A stretch of 64,000 nt of DNA from Myxococcus dinghuensis (GTDB lineage: Bacteria > Myxococcota > Myxococcia > Myxococcales > Myxococcaceae), in NCBI RefSeq assembly GCF_024198235.1, contig NZ_JAKCFB010000023.1, positions 1-64,000 on the forward strand, given 5' to 3'. The translations under genes were made by a program, and so were the position numbers. The notes under the pieces were generated by a model. That model was given only the letters and a program-made list of their open reading frames with translations, made no database searches and was not told the DNA's origin. Shown here one piece after another: positions 48,157 through 57,859 of this stretch (position 1 is its first letter; the number at the start of each line of letters is the position of its first letter).

Positions 48157-49179
48157 TCAGGTGAGGTTCTTCATGTGGACGACCAGGTTGCTGTCGCCAC
48201 TGCCCAGCGTGCTCGCATCATCGGTGGGGATGACGTACCCCTGGTCCGCGCCGACGTGCTTGCGGAAGAAGTCTACCACCGACGGGTCCTGCACGTTGGA
48301 GGTGGTGGACTTCTTGATGCCGTACGCCTGGCCGTCCGCGCCGCGCGCCTTGACCGCGTCCGGCGCGGCGTCGAGCAGGTTCTCCATCGTGCCGGACTTC
48401 CGGCCACCGCCCACCGGCTGCATCGTCATGGCCGCGTTGTGGCCCTCGATGTAGCTGACGTCGTAGTACGTCTGGCCGAAGCCGCCGCCGAACTTCACCT
48501 CGCCCAGCGTGGCGTTCTTCCCGTCGCCGGAGCTGCTGCGGAAGTTGCCGGACCAGCCCTCCGGGAACTTCACCGTGCGGCTCTCGCCCGGCTGGAGCGT
48601 GACGGAGTCCACCGCCTTCTCGCCCGCGTTCGGCGTGAAGTTCACCGTCATCGGCTTGTCGCCGTCGTTGTTGAGCGTCAGCGTGTTGCCGTCCTGCTTC
48701 GCGCCCTGCGCCATGGCCGTCTTCGACTTCCCGTCGACGGCCGCCGGCCCTGCCGCCGCGGCCTCCTTGCCCAGGGACGGCGCGACCACGCCGCCCTCCG
48801 CCGGAGACACCGGGAAGGGCGCGCCCGCGCCAGCGGCCTTCGACGCCCCCGCCACCGGCGCGCCCTGCCCGCCGAGGGACGGCACCCCGCACGGGGACGC
48901 GCCACCCGCGGCGCCCGGAATCCCCGCGGCCCTGGCCTCGCCGCCCAGCACCTGGGCGAGCTCGCTGAGGGTCGCGAGCATCTTCGCCAGCTTCTGGAGG
49001 CCATCCGCGCCCGCCAGGCCCCCCGGGCCGTCGAACCCGTCCTGCTGGAGCAGCGACTGGAGCCCGGCGGTCTTCGGCTGCACCGGCTGCGACGCCACGG
49101 CGGCGGGCCGGGCGGAGGCGACCGGGGACTGCGCGGAGACGGGGGACGCGGTGCGGGCGGAGACGGGGGAGAGCGCCAT
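48157..49179 (-). CDS. Thaumatin-like domain protein without signal peptide
   Basis: 340 aa. Residues ~1-165 are Ala/Gly/Ser/Pro-rich and low in complexity, with a helical patch (LQKLAKMLATLSELAQVLG). The C-terminal ~170 residues resemble the thaumatin/PR-5 fold: NTLTLNNDGDKPMTVNFTP, WSGNFRSSSGDGKNATLGE, and YYDVSYIEGHNAAMTMQP, which parallels the YDVSLVDGFN motif of thaumatins. It lacks the usual Cys set. No classical signal is present, so export, if any, would use another route. A good sigma54 promoter and repeated boxes lie upstream. Confidence 0.68.
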   Translation of the reverse strand: MALSPVSARTASPVSAQSPVASARPAAVASQPVQPKTAGLQSLLQQDGFDGPGGLAGADGLQKLAKMLATLSELAQVLGGEARAAGIPGAAGGASPCGVPSLGGQGAPVAGASKAAGAGAPFPVSPAEGGVVAPSLGKEAAAAGPAAVDGKSKTAMAQGAKQDGNTLTLNNDGDKPMTVNFTPNAGEKAVDSVTLQPGESRTVKFPEGWSGNFRSSSGDGKNATLGEVKFGGGFGQTYYDVSYIEGHNAAMTMQPVGGGRKSGTMENLLDAAPDAVKARGADGQAYGIKKSTTSNVQDPSVVDFFRKHVGADQGYVIPTDDASTLGSGDSNLVVHMKNLT

Positions 49180-49236
49180 GGCGGGGTTCCTCGGGGAGGC
49201 GATGAGGCCGGTGTGTCAGCCGATGTGGGGACCTTG

Positions 49237-49252
49237 AGCACGCCCCATGCCA
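49237..49252 (-). promoter_or_regulatory. Sigma54 promoter for the thaumatin-like operon
   Basis: On the minus strand the sequence is TGGCATGGGGCGTGCT, matching TGGCAC/TG-N4-TTGCT at all but two consensus positions, with the required ten bases between GG and GC. It ends 57 bases before the start codon at 49179. The CTGATGAC boxes lie about 75-115 bases upstream, the normal place for sigma54 enhancer sites. Confidence 0.65.
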
Positions 49253-49323
49253 GCCCCACCTCCCACCAACCCCTCGGAATCACGACGTCCCCCGGGCAGC
49301 CGTCCTCGCGACGACCGGGCCCG

Positions 49324-49365
49324 CCTGATGACAGGCGTCGAGCGCTGATGTCCGTCGTCATCAGG
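49324..49365. promoter_or_regulatory. CTGATGAC boxes upstream of the sigma54 promoter
   Basis: Contains CCTGATGAC (49324-49332), a weaker GCTGATGTC (49344-49352) and, on the minus strand, CCTGATGACGACGG (49352-49365). The outer boxes form an inverted pair. The last differs at one base from CCTGATGACGACAG upstream of the kinase operon (41166-41179). Probable binding sites for the FHA-type activator. Confidence 0.55.
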
Positions 49366-49386
49366 CCCGGCGCCCGGGCGCGCCCC

Positions 49387-49911
49387 TCACTTCAACGGCA
49401 GCAGGTACGCCTCCAGGTACACGGTGGGCAGGGACATGTCCCCTTCCGGCACGCGCTGGAAGCCGCGCTTCATGTACATGCGGCCGACCCCCTCGGCGCC
49501 CCGGCGGACGTGGAGGGCCACCGCGTCCACGTCCCACGTCCGGGCCAGGGCCTCCGCCGCGTCCAGCAGCGGCTTCGCCAGCCCCTTCCCGTGGTACTTC
49601 ACCGCGGTGGCCAGCCCGCGCAGGTCCGCCGCGCGAGGCAACCATGCCTCCGAACCGGGCGCGCCGGGCGGGAACAGGGCCACCGTGCCCACGACCTCGC
49701 CGTCCACCTCGGCCACCAGCACCGACGCCACCGCGCGCCGCGCGGCCACGTCCCGCAGCTCCTGCTTCCGCGCCTCCGTGTAGACGACCTCCGGCAGCTT
49801 CTTCGCGTACTGGGTCGTGAACGCCGACACCAGCAGCTCGCCCACCGCCGCGTCATCCCCGGGCCCCGCCTCGCGGATGACGGCCCGGCTCACCACGTCG
49901 CTGTCGCTCAT
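49387..49911 (-). CDS. GNAT family N-acetyltransferase
   Basis: 174 aa from ATG 49911; the frame extends to 50205 but without a ribosome site. GNAT fold elements: IREAGPGDDAAVGELLVSAF at the N-terminus, a central strand VLVAEVDGEVVGTVALF, and the acetyl-CoA loop region in AVKYHGKGLAKPLLDAAE, where Gln-x-x-Gly is replaced by YHGKGLAK. C-terminal strand VALHVRRGAEGVGRMYMKRGF. The substrate is unknown. Stand-alone, transcribed away from the small peptide gene. Confidence 0.85.
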   Translation of the reverse strand: MSDSDVVSRAVIREAGPGDDAAVGELLVSAFTTQYAKKLPEVVYTEARKQELRDVAARRAVASVLVAEVDGEVVGTVALFPPGAPGSEAWLPRAADLRGLATAVKYHGKGLAKPLLDAAEALARTWDVDAVALHVRRGAEGVGRMYMKRGFQRVPEGDMSLPTVYLEAYLLPLK

Positions 49912-50210
49912 GGACGCGAGCCTGTAGCACGCGGCCCCGCCCTCCACCGCAACCCCACGCACGCCCGCCGCCCCCGCCTCGCCGCCCCCTCGCACCGCGC
50001 GTGTCCGGACGCCCCACCCAGCACGCGCGGAGAGTTCCATCCCCGCCGTACACCTTCGGGAACCAAGGGAACTCCAGTCCTCCCAGCGTGCGCGCCAGAG
50101 GGCCGCGAAACGCACCTTCCGTGCGAATCTCAATTTCTTAATTGTCAGTAAATGCGGCGGAACACAGACTCCAGCCCGCTGTCCGGACACGCAATCAGGA
50201 GACACACCCC

Positions 50211-50366
50211 ATGACTGTCCTCAAGCCTCTCCGCGTCGCCGTCGTCCTCGCCGTTGCCGCCGTGCTCACGGGCTTCGCGCCCGTCTCCGCGTCCTCGGAG
50301 TGCGAGGTGTTCTGTTACAAGCACCCGATCACCGGCGCGCTCATCTGCACCCCGCCCTGCCCGTAG
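50211..50366 (+). CDS. Small secreted four-cysteine peptide
   Basis: 51 aa, starting at ATG 50211 after AGGAG. A signal peptide (LRVAVVLAVAAVLTGFAPVSA) leaves a mature part of about 22 residues, SSECEVFCYKHP plus ITGALICTPPCP, with four Cys that could form two disulfides. A strong terminator follows 32 bases later and a ~300-bp gap precedes it, so it is an independent transcript. Not recognised; it could be an extracellular signal, toxin or matrix peptide. Confidence 0.65.
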   Translation: MTVLKPLRVAVVLAVAAVLTGFAPVSASSECEVFCYKHPITGALICTPPCP

Positions 50367-50398
50367 TCGCCCGCGCCCCTGGCGCGAGCTGAAGCACC

Positions 50399-50432
50399 GA
50401 GGCCCCGCCCGCGTTCCCGCGGGTGGGGCCTC
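50399..50432 (+). terminator. Rho-independent terminator after the small peptide gene
   Basis: Fifteen-pair stem with one G-U pair (GAGGCCCCGCCCGCG and CGCGGGTGGGGCCTC) and a TTCC loop, followed by TCTCTCGT. It lies between convergent genes and may serve both. Confidence 0.75.
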
Positions 50433-50465
50433 TCTCGTCGGCGCGGACGTCGAGGCGCCCGGGCC

Positions 50466-51689
50466 CTATTCGGTGCGCATGGCCTCCACGGGGTCGAGCT
50501 TCGCGGCGCGCGCGGCCGGGTAGATGCCGAAGCCCAGGCCCACGCCGCTGCTCATGGCCAGCGACAGGCCCACGGCCCACAGGGGCACCTCCGTGGGCAG
50601 GCCCATCACCCACTTCGCCAGCTGGGCCAGGCCCATGCCCAGGCCCACGCCGAGCGCGCCGCCGGCCAGCGACAGCACCACGGCCTCCGTGGCGAACTGC
50701 GCGAGGATGCGCCGCTTCTTGGCGCCCAGCGCCTTGCGGATGCCGATCTCCCGCGTCCGCTCCGTGACGGCCACCAGCATGATGTTGAGGATGCCGATGC
50801 CGCCCACCAGCAGCGACAGCAGGCACACGCCGAAGGTGGCGGCGGAGATGACCTGGGAGATGTTGTTGAACATCTTCGTGGTGCTCTCGTTGGAGAACAC
50901 GAAGAAGTCGTCCGCCTCCGCGGGCTTGAGCCGGTGACGGCGGCGCATCAGCACCGTCACCTCGTCCTGCGCGCGCTGGAGCACCTCCGCCGAGTGCGCC
51001 TGGATGCTCACGCGCAGGTCGTTGAAGCCGTACAGCGGGCGGAAGGCGGACAGCGGAATCATCATCTGGTTGTCCTGGCTGCCGCCGCCGAGGAACCCGC
51101 CCCGGCGCTTGAGCGTGCCGATCACCAGGAAGTTGCGGCCCTGCAGGCGCACGGTCTGCCCCAGCGGCTCCAGGCCGGGGAACAGCGTGTCGGCCAGGTC
51201 CAGGCCAATCACCGCCACGCGGCGGCCGTCCATGTACTCGGTCTCCGTGAAGGCGCGGCCCCGCTCCACCGTCACCGAGTTCGTCTGGAAGTACTCCGGC
51301 GTGCCGGACCAGACGCCCACGTTGGCGCGCGACTCGCGCTGGGACGTGGAGACCTTCTGCCCGCCGCGCGAGTCCTCCGCCGCCGCCACCAGCACGGACG
51401 GCAGCTCGCGGATGGCGTCCAGGTCCTCCAGCGAGAAGCGCGGCCGGCGCGACAGCTCCGCCAGCGACAGGTTCCCCGCGCCGAACGGCAGCCGCTGCAC
51501 CTGGAAGCAGTTGGCGCCCAGCTCGGACAGGTTCTCGTTCACCTGGTTCCGCAGGCCCTGGATGAGGCCCATCATCGTCACCACCGTGGTGGCGCCGATG
51601 ACGATGCCCAGCAGCGTCAGGAAGGAGCGCAGCGGGTTCGAGACGAACGTCCCGAACGCCAATCGAATCGTGTCCCAGAAAGCCATCAT
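50466..51689 (-). CDS. MacB/FtsX-type ABC transporter permease (1)
   Basis: 407 aa. MacB-like layout: one N-terminal helix (FLTLLGIVIGATTVVTMM), a periplasmic core domain (~60-280), then three C-terminal helices with the FtsX motifs LLVGGIGILNIMLVAVTERT and REIGIRKALGAKK, ending in PARAAKLDPVEAMR. MacB-family systems export peptides or lipoproteins or transmit mechanical force across the envelope. It is 13 bases downstream of a second permease on the same strand; no ATP-binding subunit is adjacent in this window. Confidence 0.9.
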   Translation of the reverse strand: MMAFWDTIRLAFGTFVSNPLRSFLTLLGIVIGATTVVTMMGLIQGLRNQVNENLSELGANCFQVQRLPFGAGNLSLAELSRRPRFSLEDLDAIRELPSVLVAAAEDSRGGQKVSTSQRESRANVGVWSGTPEYFQTNSVTVERGRAFTETEYMDGRRVAVIGLDLADTLFPGLEPLGQTVRLQGRNFLVIGTLKRRGGFLGGGSQDNQMMIPLSAFRPLYGFNDLRVSIQAHSAEVLQRAQDEVTVLMRRRHRLKPAEADDFFVFSNESTTKMFNNISQVISAATFGVCLLSLLVGGIGILNIMLVAVTERTREIGIRKALGAKKRRILAQFATEAVVLSLAGGALGVGLGMGLAQLAKWVMGLPTEVPLWAVGLSLAMSSGVGLGFGIYPAARAAKLDPVEAMRTE

Positions 51690-51702
51690 CGCCGGTGTGT
51701 CC

Positions 51703-52929
51703 TCAGTCGTGGCGGAGCGCTTCCACCGGGTCCAGGTTGGCCGCGCGCGCCGCGGGCCAGATGCCGAACAACAAGCCCACCATCGCCGCGAAGCCCACGC
51801 CCAGGGCGACGGTCAACGGCTCCACCGACGCGGCCAGCGGCGTGATGAGCGACACCGTCTTCGCCACCCCCAGGCCCACCACCGTGCCCAGCGCGCCGCC
51901 CACCGCGGACACGCTCGACGCCTCCATCAGGAACTGGACGATGATGGTGCGCTTGCGCGCGCCCAGCGCCCGGCGCACGCCGATCTCCCGCGTCCGCTCG
52001 CGCACCGACACCAGCATGATGTTCATGATGCCGATGCCGCCCACCAGCAGGGTGATGAGGCCCACGCCCGTGGCCGCGCCGTACAGGGCGCCGGTGAGCT
52101 GGGAGTACATGTTGGCCAGCTGCTCCGGGCGGTTGACGGCGAAGTCGTCCGGCACGCCCGGGGGCGTGTTGCGCGCGCGGCGCAGCGCGGGCGTCAACTG
52201 GTCCACCACCTTGAGCACGTTGTCCGGCGAGTCCACCGACACCGCGATGTTCGGCGAGAAGCGCTTGCCGAACTGCTCCTGGAAGGTGCGGTAGGGAATC
52301 ATGACGACGATGTCCTGATTCTCCCCGAGGATGGTGCCCTTGGACTCGAGCGTGCCCACCACGCGGTAGGGCCGCCCCTCCAGCAGGAGGCGCTGGCCCA
52401 CCGGGTTCAGCCCGGGGAAGAGCGTGCGCGCCACCTCCGAACCGATGACGGCCACGTGCGCGCGCGTGTCGACGTCCGCCTCCGTGAGGAAGCGCCCGCG
52501 CTCCACCGTCATGGAGGAGATGAGGGCGTAGTCCGGTGAGGTGCCGATGGCCGTCACCGAGCCCATGCGCCGGTCGAGGAACCGGCTCTCCACGCGGTCG
52601 AAGTAGAGGGGCGCGGCGGCGACGACGTGCTCGGAGGCCTTGAGGATGGGCTCGACGAGGTCCGCCGACAGGTTCTTGCGGTTGCGGTACGACCACCAGT
52701 CGCCGTGCATCGTCCAGGGGAACTTCGACACCTGGAGGGTGTTGGCGCCAATCTGCGCGAGTTGATCCTCGAACGAGCGGTTGATGCCCTGGATGATGCC
52801 GACGATGGCCAGCAGCGTGCAGACGCCCACGCCGATGCCCACCGTGGTCAGCACCGTCCGCATCCGGTTGGAGCGGAGCGAGGACAACGCGATGCGCCCG
52901 CCCTCCCACACGTCGACCCTGAAACTCAC
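51703..52929 (-). CDS. MacB/FtsX-type ABC transporter permease (2)
   Basis: 408 aa from GTG 52929 behind GAGG; the frame to 52962 adds only a few residues. Same architecture as the neighbour: N-terminal helix (VLTTVGIGVGVCTLLAIVG), periplasmic domain, three C-terminal helices with LLVGGIGIMNIMLVSVRERT and REIGVRRALGARK, and the end PARAANLDPVEALR. The two permeases probably form a heterodimer. The ATPase and any periplasmic adaptor must be encoded elsewhere. Confidence 0.9.
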   Translation of the reverse strand: MSFRVDVWEGGRIALSSLRSNRMRTVLTTVGIGVGVCTLLAIVGIIQGINRSFEDQLAQIGANTLQVSKFPWTMHGDWWSYRNRKNLSADLVEPILKASEHVVAAAPLYFDRVESRFLDRRMGSVTAIGTSPDYALISSMTVERGRFLTEADVDTRAHVAVIGSEVARTLFPGLNPVGQRLLLEGRPYRVVGTLESKGTILGENQDIVVMIPYRTFQEQFGKRFSPNIAVSVDSPDNVLKVVDQLTPALRRARNTPPGVPDDFAVNRPEQLANMYSQLTGALYGAATGVGLITLLVGGIGIMNIMLVSVRERTREIGVRRALGARKRTIIVQFLMEASSVSAVGGALGTVVGLGVAKTVSLITPLAASVEPLTVALGVGFAAMVGLLFGIWPAARAANLDPVEALRHD

Positions 52930-53026
52930 GTGAAATCCTCTTTTGCCGGCGGGCGGGGACACACGTCGGGCGGTTCACCCCGACAGGCGTCCTACGCGGC
53001 AGGGCGCGGATGATTGCACGCGCCCC

Positions 53027-54175
53027 TCAGCGCTTCACCTGATTCCAGGCGCGGACCAGCGCGGCGGACGCCCGCTCCACGTCGTCCCGGGTGACGTCGG
53101 GCCCCAGGGACAGGCGCACGGCGCCCAGGGCCTCGTCCTCCGGGACGCCCATGGCCCGCAGCACGGAAGACGCGGACTCCCCGCCCTCGTGGCACGCCGA
53201 GCCGGTGGACGCGGCCACCTCCGGCGCCGCCGCGAGCACCGCGCTGCCCCGCGCGCCGGGGAAGCGGACGTTGAGGGTGTTGGGCAGGCGCTCGGTCGCG
53301 TGGCCGCTCAGGGCGATGCCGGGGACGGCCTCCCGGAGCCGGTCCCACAGCCGCTCCCGCATGGCGCGCAGGTGCCCGGTGCCCTCGGCGAGCCGCCGCC
53401 CGGCCCGCTCGCACGCCACGCCGAGCCCCACCGCGTAGGCGACGTTCTCCGTGCCGGGGCGCAGGCCGCGCTCCTGGCCTCCACCCAGGGTGAAGGCGCG
53501 CAGCGGCGTGCCGGGGCGCACGTACAGCGCGCCGATGCCCTTGGGCGCGTGGAGCTTGTGCCCCACCAGGGTGAGCAGGTCCACGTCCAGCGCGGTGACG
53601 TCCACGGGCACCTTGCCCACGGACTGGGCGGCGTCCGTGTGCACGGTGGCGCCGTGGCGGTGCGCGAGGCGGGCCACCTCCGCCACCGGCTGGAGCACGC
53701 CCGTCTCGTTGTTGGCGTGCATGAGCGACACGAGCGCGGTGTCCTCGCCCGCGGCGTCCAGGGCGCGCTCGGCGTCCTCCACGCGCACGCGGCCGTCGGC
53801 GTCCACCGGCAGCCACGTCGCGCGCCAGCCCCGCCACTCCAGCGCGTCGCAGGGCAGGCGCGTGGCGGGATGCTCGATGACGGATGTCACCAGGTGGCGA
53901 CGCTCGGCGCGGGCGTCGGCGGTGCCCCGGATGGCCAGGTTGTTGGCCTCCGTGCCGCTGGAGGTGAAGAGGATGTCGGCGGGGCGGGCGTGGATGAGCG
54001 CGGCCACCTTCGCGCGGGCCTCCTCCAGCGCCTCGCGAGCGCGGCGCCCGTACGCGTGGGCGCTGGAGGGGTTGCCGAAGTCGTCACGCAGGTACGGCAG
54101 CAGGGCCTCCACCACCTCCGGGTCCACGGGGGTGGTGGCGTTGTGGTCCAGGTACAGCGGGCGGTCGGGGCTCAT
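53027..54175 (-). CDS. Cysteine desulfurase (NifS/IscS family)
   Basis: 382 aa PLP enzyme that takes sulfur from cysteine for Fe-S clusters or thio-modifications. Features: YLDHNATTPVDP at the N-terminus, TSGTEANN-type cofactor site (FTSSGTEANNLAIRG), ANNETGVLQP, DAAQSVGK, the PLP Lys in GHKLHAPKGIGALYV, and the active-site Cys in STGSACHEGGES. Short Cys loop suggests the NifS/IscS-like group. No iscU, nifU or mnmA is adjacent, so the acceptor is unclear. Confidence 0.93.
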   Translation of the reverse strand: MSPDRPLYLDHNATTPVDPEVVEALLPYLRDDFGNPSSAHAYGRRAREALEEARAKVAALIHARPADILFTSSGTEANNLAIRGTADARAERRHLVTSVIEHPATRLPCDALEWRGWRATWLPVDADGRVRVEDAERALDAAGEDTALVSLMHANNETGVLQPVAEVARLAHRHGATVHTDAAQSVGKVPVDVTALDVDLLTLVGHKLHAPKGIGALYVRPGTPLRAFTLGGGQERGLRPGTENVAYAVGLGVACERAGRRLAEGTGHLRAMRERLWDRLREAVPGIALSGHATERLPNTLNVRFPGARGSAVLAAAPEVAASTGSACHEGGESASSVLRAMGVPEDEALGAVRLSLGPDVTRDDVERASAALVRAWNQVKR

Positions 54176-54187
54176 GGCCCCGGAGCA

Positions 54188-56131
54188 TTACGGAAGGACG
54201 GTGACCGCGTCTCCCTCCAGCCTCACCGGGAAGGACACGGTGTTGGGGTACACCGTTCCCTCGTCGACGAAGTCCTTGTCGTCCACGCTGACCTGGAACG
54301 TGTAGGTGCCGTCCGGCAGGTCGGTGATGTCCACCCACTGGCACGGCGTGTCGAGGGTGTAGATGTCCGCCCAGCCCGCGGAGATGCCCATGGGGTCGTA
54401 GGTGAAGTCCTGCCGCTGCGCGTCCGAGCAATAGCTCTGCACGTCCACCAGGTAGAAGCCCTGCTTGCGTCCGCTGAGCACGTGCTGCCCGGAGGCGTCG
54501 CGCAGCTCGTACGACGCGAAGTCGAGCAGGTGGTAGTGGCCGTGGCACTCGTCCAGGTAATACATGTCCGGGTTCTCCTCGATGGACGGGAGGATGGCGG
54601 CCTTGCTGCCCAGGTTCTGGATGGACGTGCTGAAGCGCAGCAGCTTGCGCCGTCCGGGCGCCGTCACGCACTGCTCCTTCACCTCGCACGCGTCGGCGGA
54701 GAAGGTCTTCCACACGACGTGCGTGGTGCGCATGAGCGCGTCCTTGTCCACGGTGAGGTCCGGCTTGCCGTTCACCGGGTCGAGCGCGAGGTCGCAGGCC
54801 CGGGGCGTGGGGGCATGGGGCGGCGGGGCGGGGCTGTCCGGGACCTTGCCGCCCCCGTAGATGGCCACCTCGCCGATGGGCGCCTCGAAGATGTCGCCGT
54901 ACGCCGTGGAGGCGACCGCCAGGTCCGCGTAGCCATCCCCGTTCAGGTCCCCCACCGGCTGCACGGAGTAGCGCCGGTAGGTCTCGTAGCCGTTGGGGAT
55001 GGTGTCCGCGCGGGGCCACGCCCAGACGGGCTTCAACACGGCGGAGGCGGCCTCCGGGGCGGAGAAGAAGTAGAGCCGGCCCACCGCGCCCATCACGAAG
55101 TCGTGGTCGCGACCGTCGCCGTCCACGTCGCCCAGGGCCCGCGTGGGGCTGCCGATGCCGGTGAAGGCGGCGTCTCCCTGGAGCGACCAGACCGGCGTGG
55201 TCGCGAAGGTGCCGTCCGGGTTGGAGAGGTGGAACTGGACCGGGCCGCTCTCCGAGGACGCGAAGGCCTCCTCCTTCCCGTCGCCGTTGATGTCCGGGAA
55301 GCGGGCGTACTGGCCCGACAGGGCCTCGATGCGCCACGGCTCCGCGGAGACGATGCCGTTGCAGGCGAAGGCGCTGCCCGGCTTGCAGCCCAGGAAGTAG
55401 CCCAGGCGCCCATCGTCCAGGGTGAGCGCCACGTCCTCGACCCCGTCACCGTCCAGGTCGCCGGGGAACCTGGCGGAGAAGAAGCCATCGCGCCGGTGGG
55501 ACAGCGTGAAGAGGCCCTCGGGTGAGCCGGGGGTGGCGCGGAAGATGAGCTGCTCGACGCCGCGGCTGGCGACGAGGTCGTCATGGCCGTCACCGTCCAG
55601 GTCCACGAAGCCGCTGGTGTAGAAGCTGCCGTTGCCCGGGACGCGGAACGACGGCGCGGCGAGCATCGCGGCCAGGTCCGCCTGCCCCAGGAACACGGAC
55701 GTGCCGTAGAGACCCGACACGAGCAGGTCCGAGTAGGCGTCCCCGTTCACGTCGCCCACCGCGAAGCGCAGGCGGCGTCCGCCGGTCCGCGCGTTCGTGT
55801 TCTGCCACGTCAGGTCGGCGGACACGGCCTCCTGGGAGAAGAAGCGCTCCTGCCCCCGGAAGATGGACACGCGCCCCATGTACTGCGTCCCCTGGAGCAG
55901 GAGCTGACAGGCCTCGGTGATGACGGCCAGGTCCTTTCGGCCATCGCCGTCGAAGTCCGCGAACGCGACGTCGCCGCCGAAGCAGGCGTTGGGCGTCGCC
56001 CGGTCGCTCCTCACCTCCCACAGGGGCGTCTCGGACAGGAAGGGGCCGGGCTCCGGCTCCGGGTCGTCATCGCAGCCACACCACAGGGACAGCAGGAGCA
56101 CCGCGACCGCGGACCGCAGGGACACACGCAT
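54188..56131 (-). CDS. FG-GAP repeat lipoprotein with C-terminal lysyl oxidase domain
   Basis: 647 aa from ATG 56131. Lipobox LWCGC. Residues ~40-430 contain FG-GAP/VCBS calcium-loop repeats (DFDGDGRKDLAVI, DVNGDAYSDLLVSG, DLDGDGHDDLVAS, DLNGDGYADLAVA). The C-terminal ~200 residues match lysyl oxidase: the copper site in LDECHGHYHLLDFASYELRD keeps the three His of CHxHYH, and the quinone-tyrosine region appears as ADIYTLDTPCQWVDITDLPDG. Lysyl oxidases oxidise primary amines on proteins and cross-link them. Here one acting on surface or matrix proteins is plausible. An Asp replaces the first His of the mammalian motif. Confidence 0.85.
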   Translation of the reverse strand: MRVSLRSAVAVLLLSLWCGCDDDPEPEPGPFLSETPLWEVRSDRATPNACFGGDVAFADFDGDGRKDLAVITEACQLLLQGTQYMGRVSIFRGQERFFSQEAVSADLTWQNTNARTGGRRLRFAVGDVNGDAYSDLLVSGLYGTSVFLGQADLAAMLAAPSFRVPGNGSFYTSGFVDLDGDGHDDLVASRGVEQLIFRATPGSPEGLFTLSHRRDGFFSARFPGDLDGDGVEDVALTLDDGRLGYFLGCKPGSAFACNGIVSAEPWRIEALSGQYARFPDINGDGKEEAFASSESGPVQFHLSNPDGTFATTPVWSLQGDAAFTGIGSPTRALGDVDGDGRDHDFVMGAVGRLYFFSAPEAASAVLKPVWAWPRADTIPNGYETYRRYSVQPVGDLNGDGYADLAVASTAYGDIFEAPIGEVAIYGGGKVPDSPAPPPHAPTPRACDLALDPVNGKPDLTVDKDALMRTTHVVWKTFSADACEVKEQCVTAPGRRKLLRFSTSIQNLGSKAAILPSIEENPDMYYLDECHGHYHLLDFASYELRDASGQHVLSGRKQGFYLVDVQSYCSDAQRQDFTYDPMGISAGWADIYTLDTPCQWVDITDLPDGTYTFQVSVDDKDFVDEGTVYPNTVSFPVRLEGDAVTVLP

Positions 56132-56246
56132 GACGTTTCCTCTCGTGAGGAGGGGGGACGGAACCTCGCGTCGTGCGGGGGTGTGGGTGCGACCGGTGGC
56201 CAGGGCGGTTCGCCAGGGATGGGACGAGGTCCAGGAGCCCCGCAGA

Positions 56247-56603
56247 CTACGACGACCGTCGTGGAGGTCCGGCGGATGCTTGCGCGTTGGAGGGTATCCC
56301 CTGCGAGACACGTGTCCGGGGCTGGAGGACGAGCGCGGTGGCCTCCGGGCCCGAGAGCACGCGCGTGGCATCCCAGCTCCACACGTCCTCGGTGCGGGCG
56401 GGCGCGGCGCCGCCGAAGGTGGGCAGCACCGTCCACGGCTGGTCCGCGAGGTGTCTCCCCCAGCGGCGCAGCACCTCCGCCAGGGTGTCCAGCGAGTCGA
56501 TGGCGCCGCTCTCGCCATGGCCCTCCGCGCACTCGAAGCGGTAGTGCCAGGCCTCCTCGCGCGGGGTCGAGGGAGCGGGGTAGATGTGCAGCGTCGCGGA
56601 CAA
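56247..56603 (-). CDS. Hypothetical 118-aa protein
   Basis: Starts at a TTG (56603) six bases after AAAGGAG, a good ribosome site; the longer frame to 57578 only shadows the thiolase gene. Sequence opens SATLHIYPAPSTPREEAWHY and includes DTLAEVLRRWGRHLADQPW and VWSWDATRVLSGPEATALV. It has no membrane segment. Not recognised. It lies 41 bases after the thiolase gene and may be the end of the catabolic operon. Confidence 0.65.
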   Translation of the reverse strand: MSATLHIYPAPSTPREEAWHYRFECAEGHGESGAIDSLDTLAEVLRRWGRHLADQPWTVLPTFGGAAPARTEDVWSWDATRVLSGPEATALVLQPRTRVSQGIPSNAQASAGPPRRSS

Positions 56604-56644
56604 GGGCAGCTCCTTTGCTTCGGGTCGTGCGACGAATCGCCGCG

Positions 56645-57841
<1,197 letters not shown>

Positions 57842-57859
57842 GAGGAGGGGTTCTCGGGG

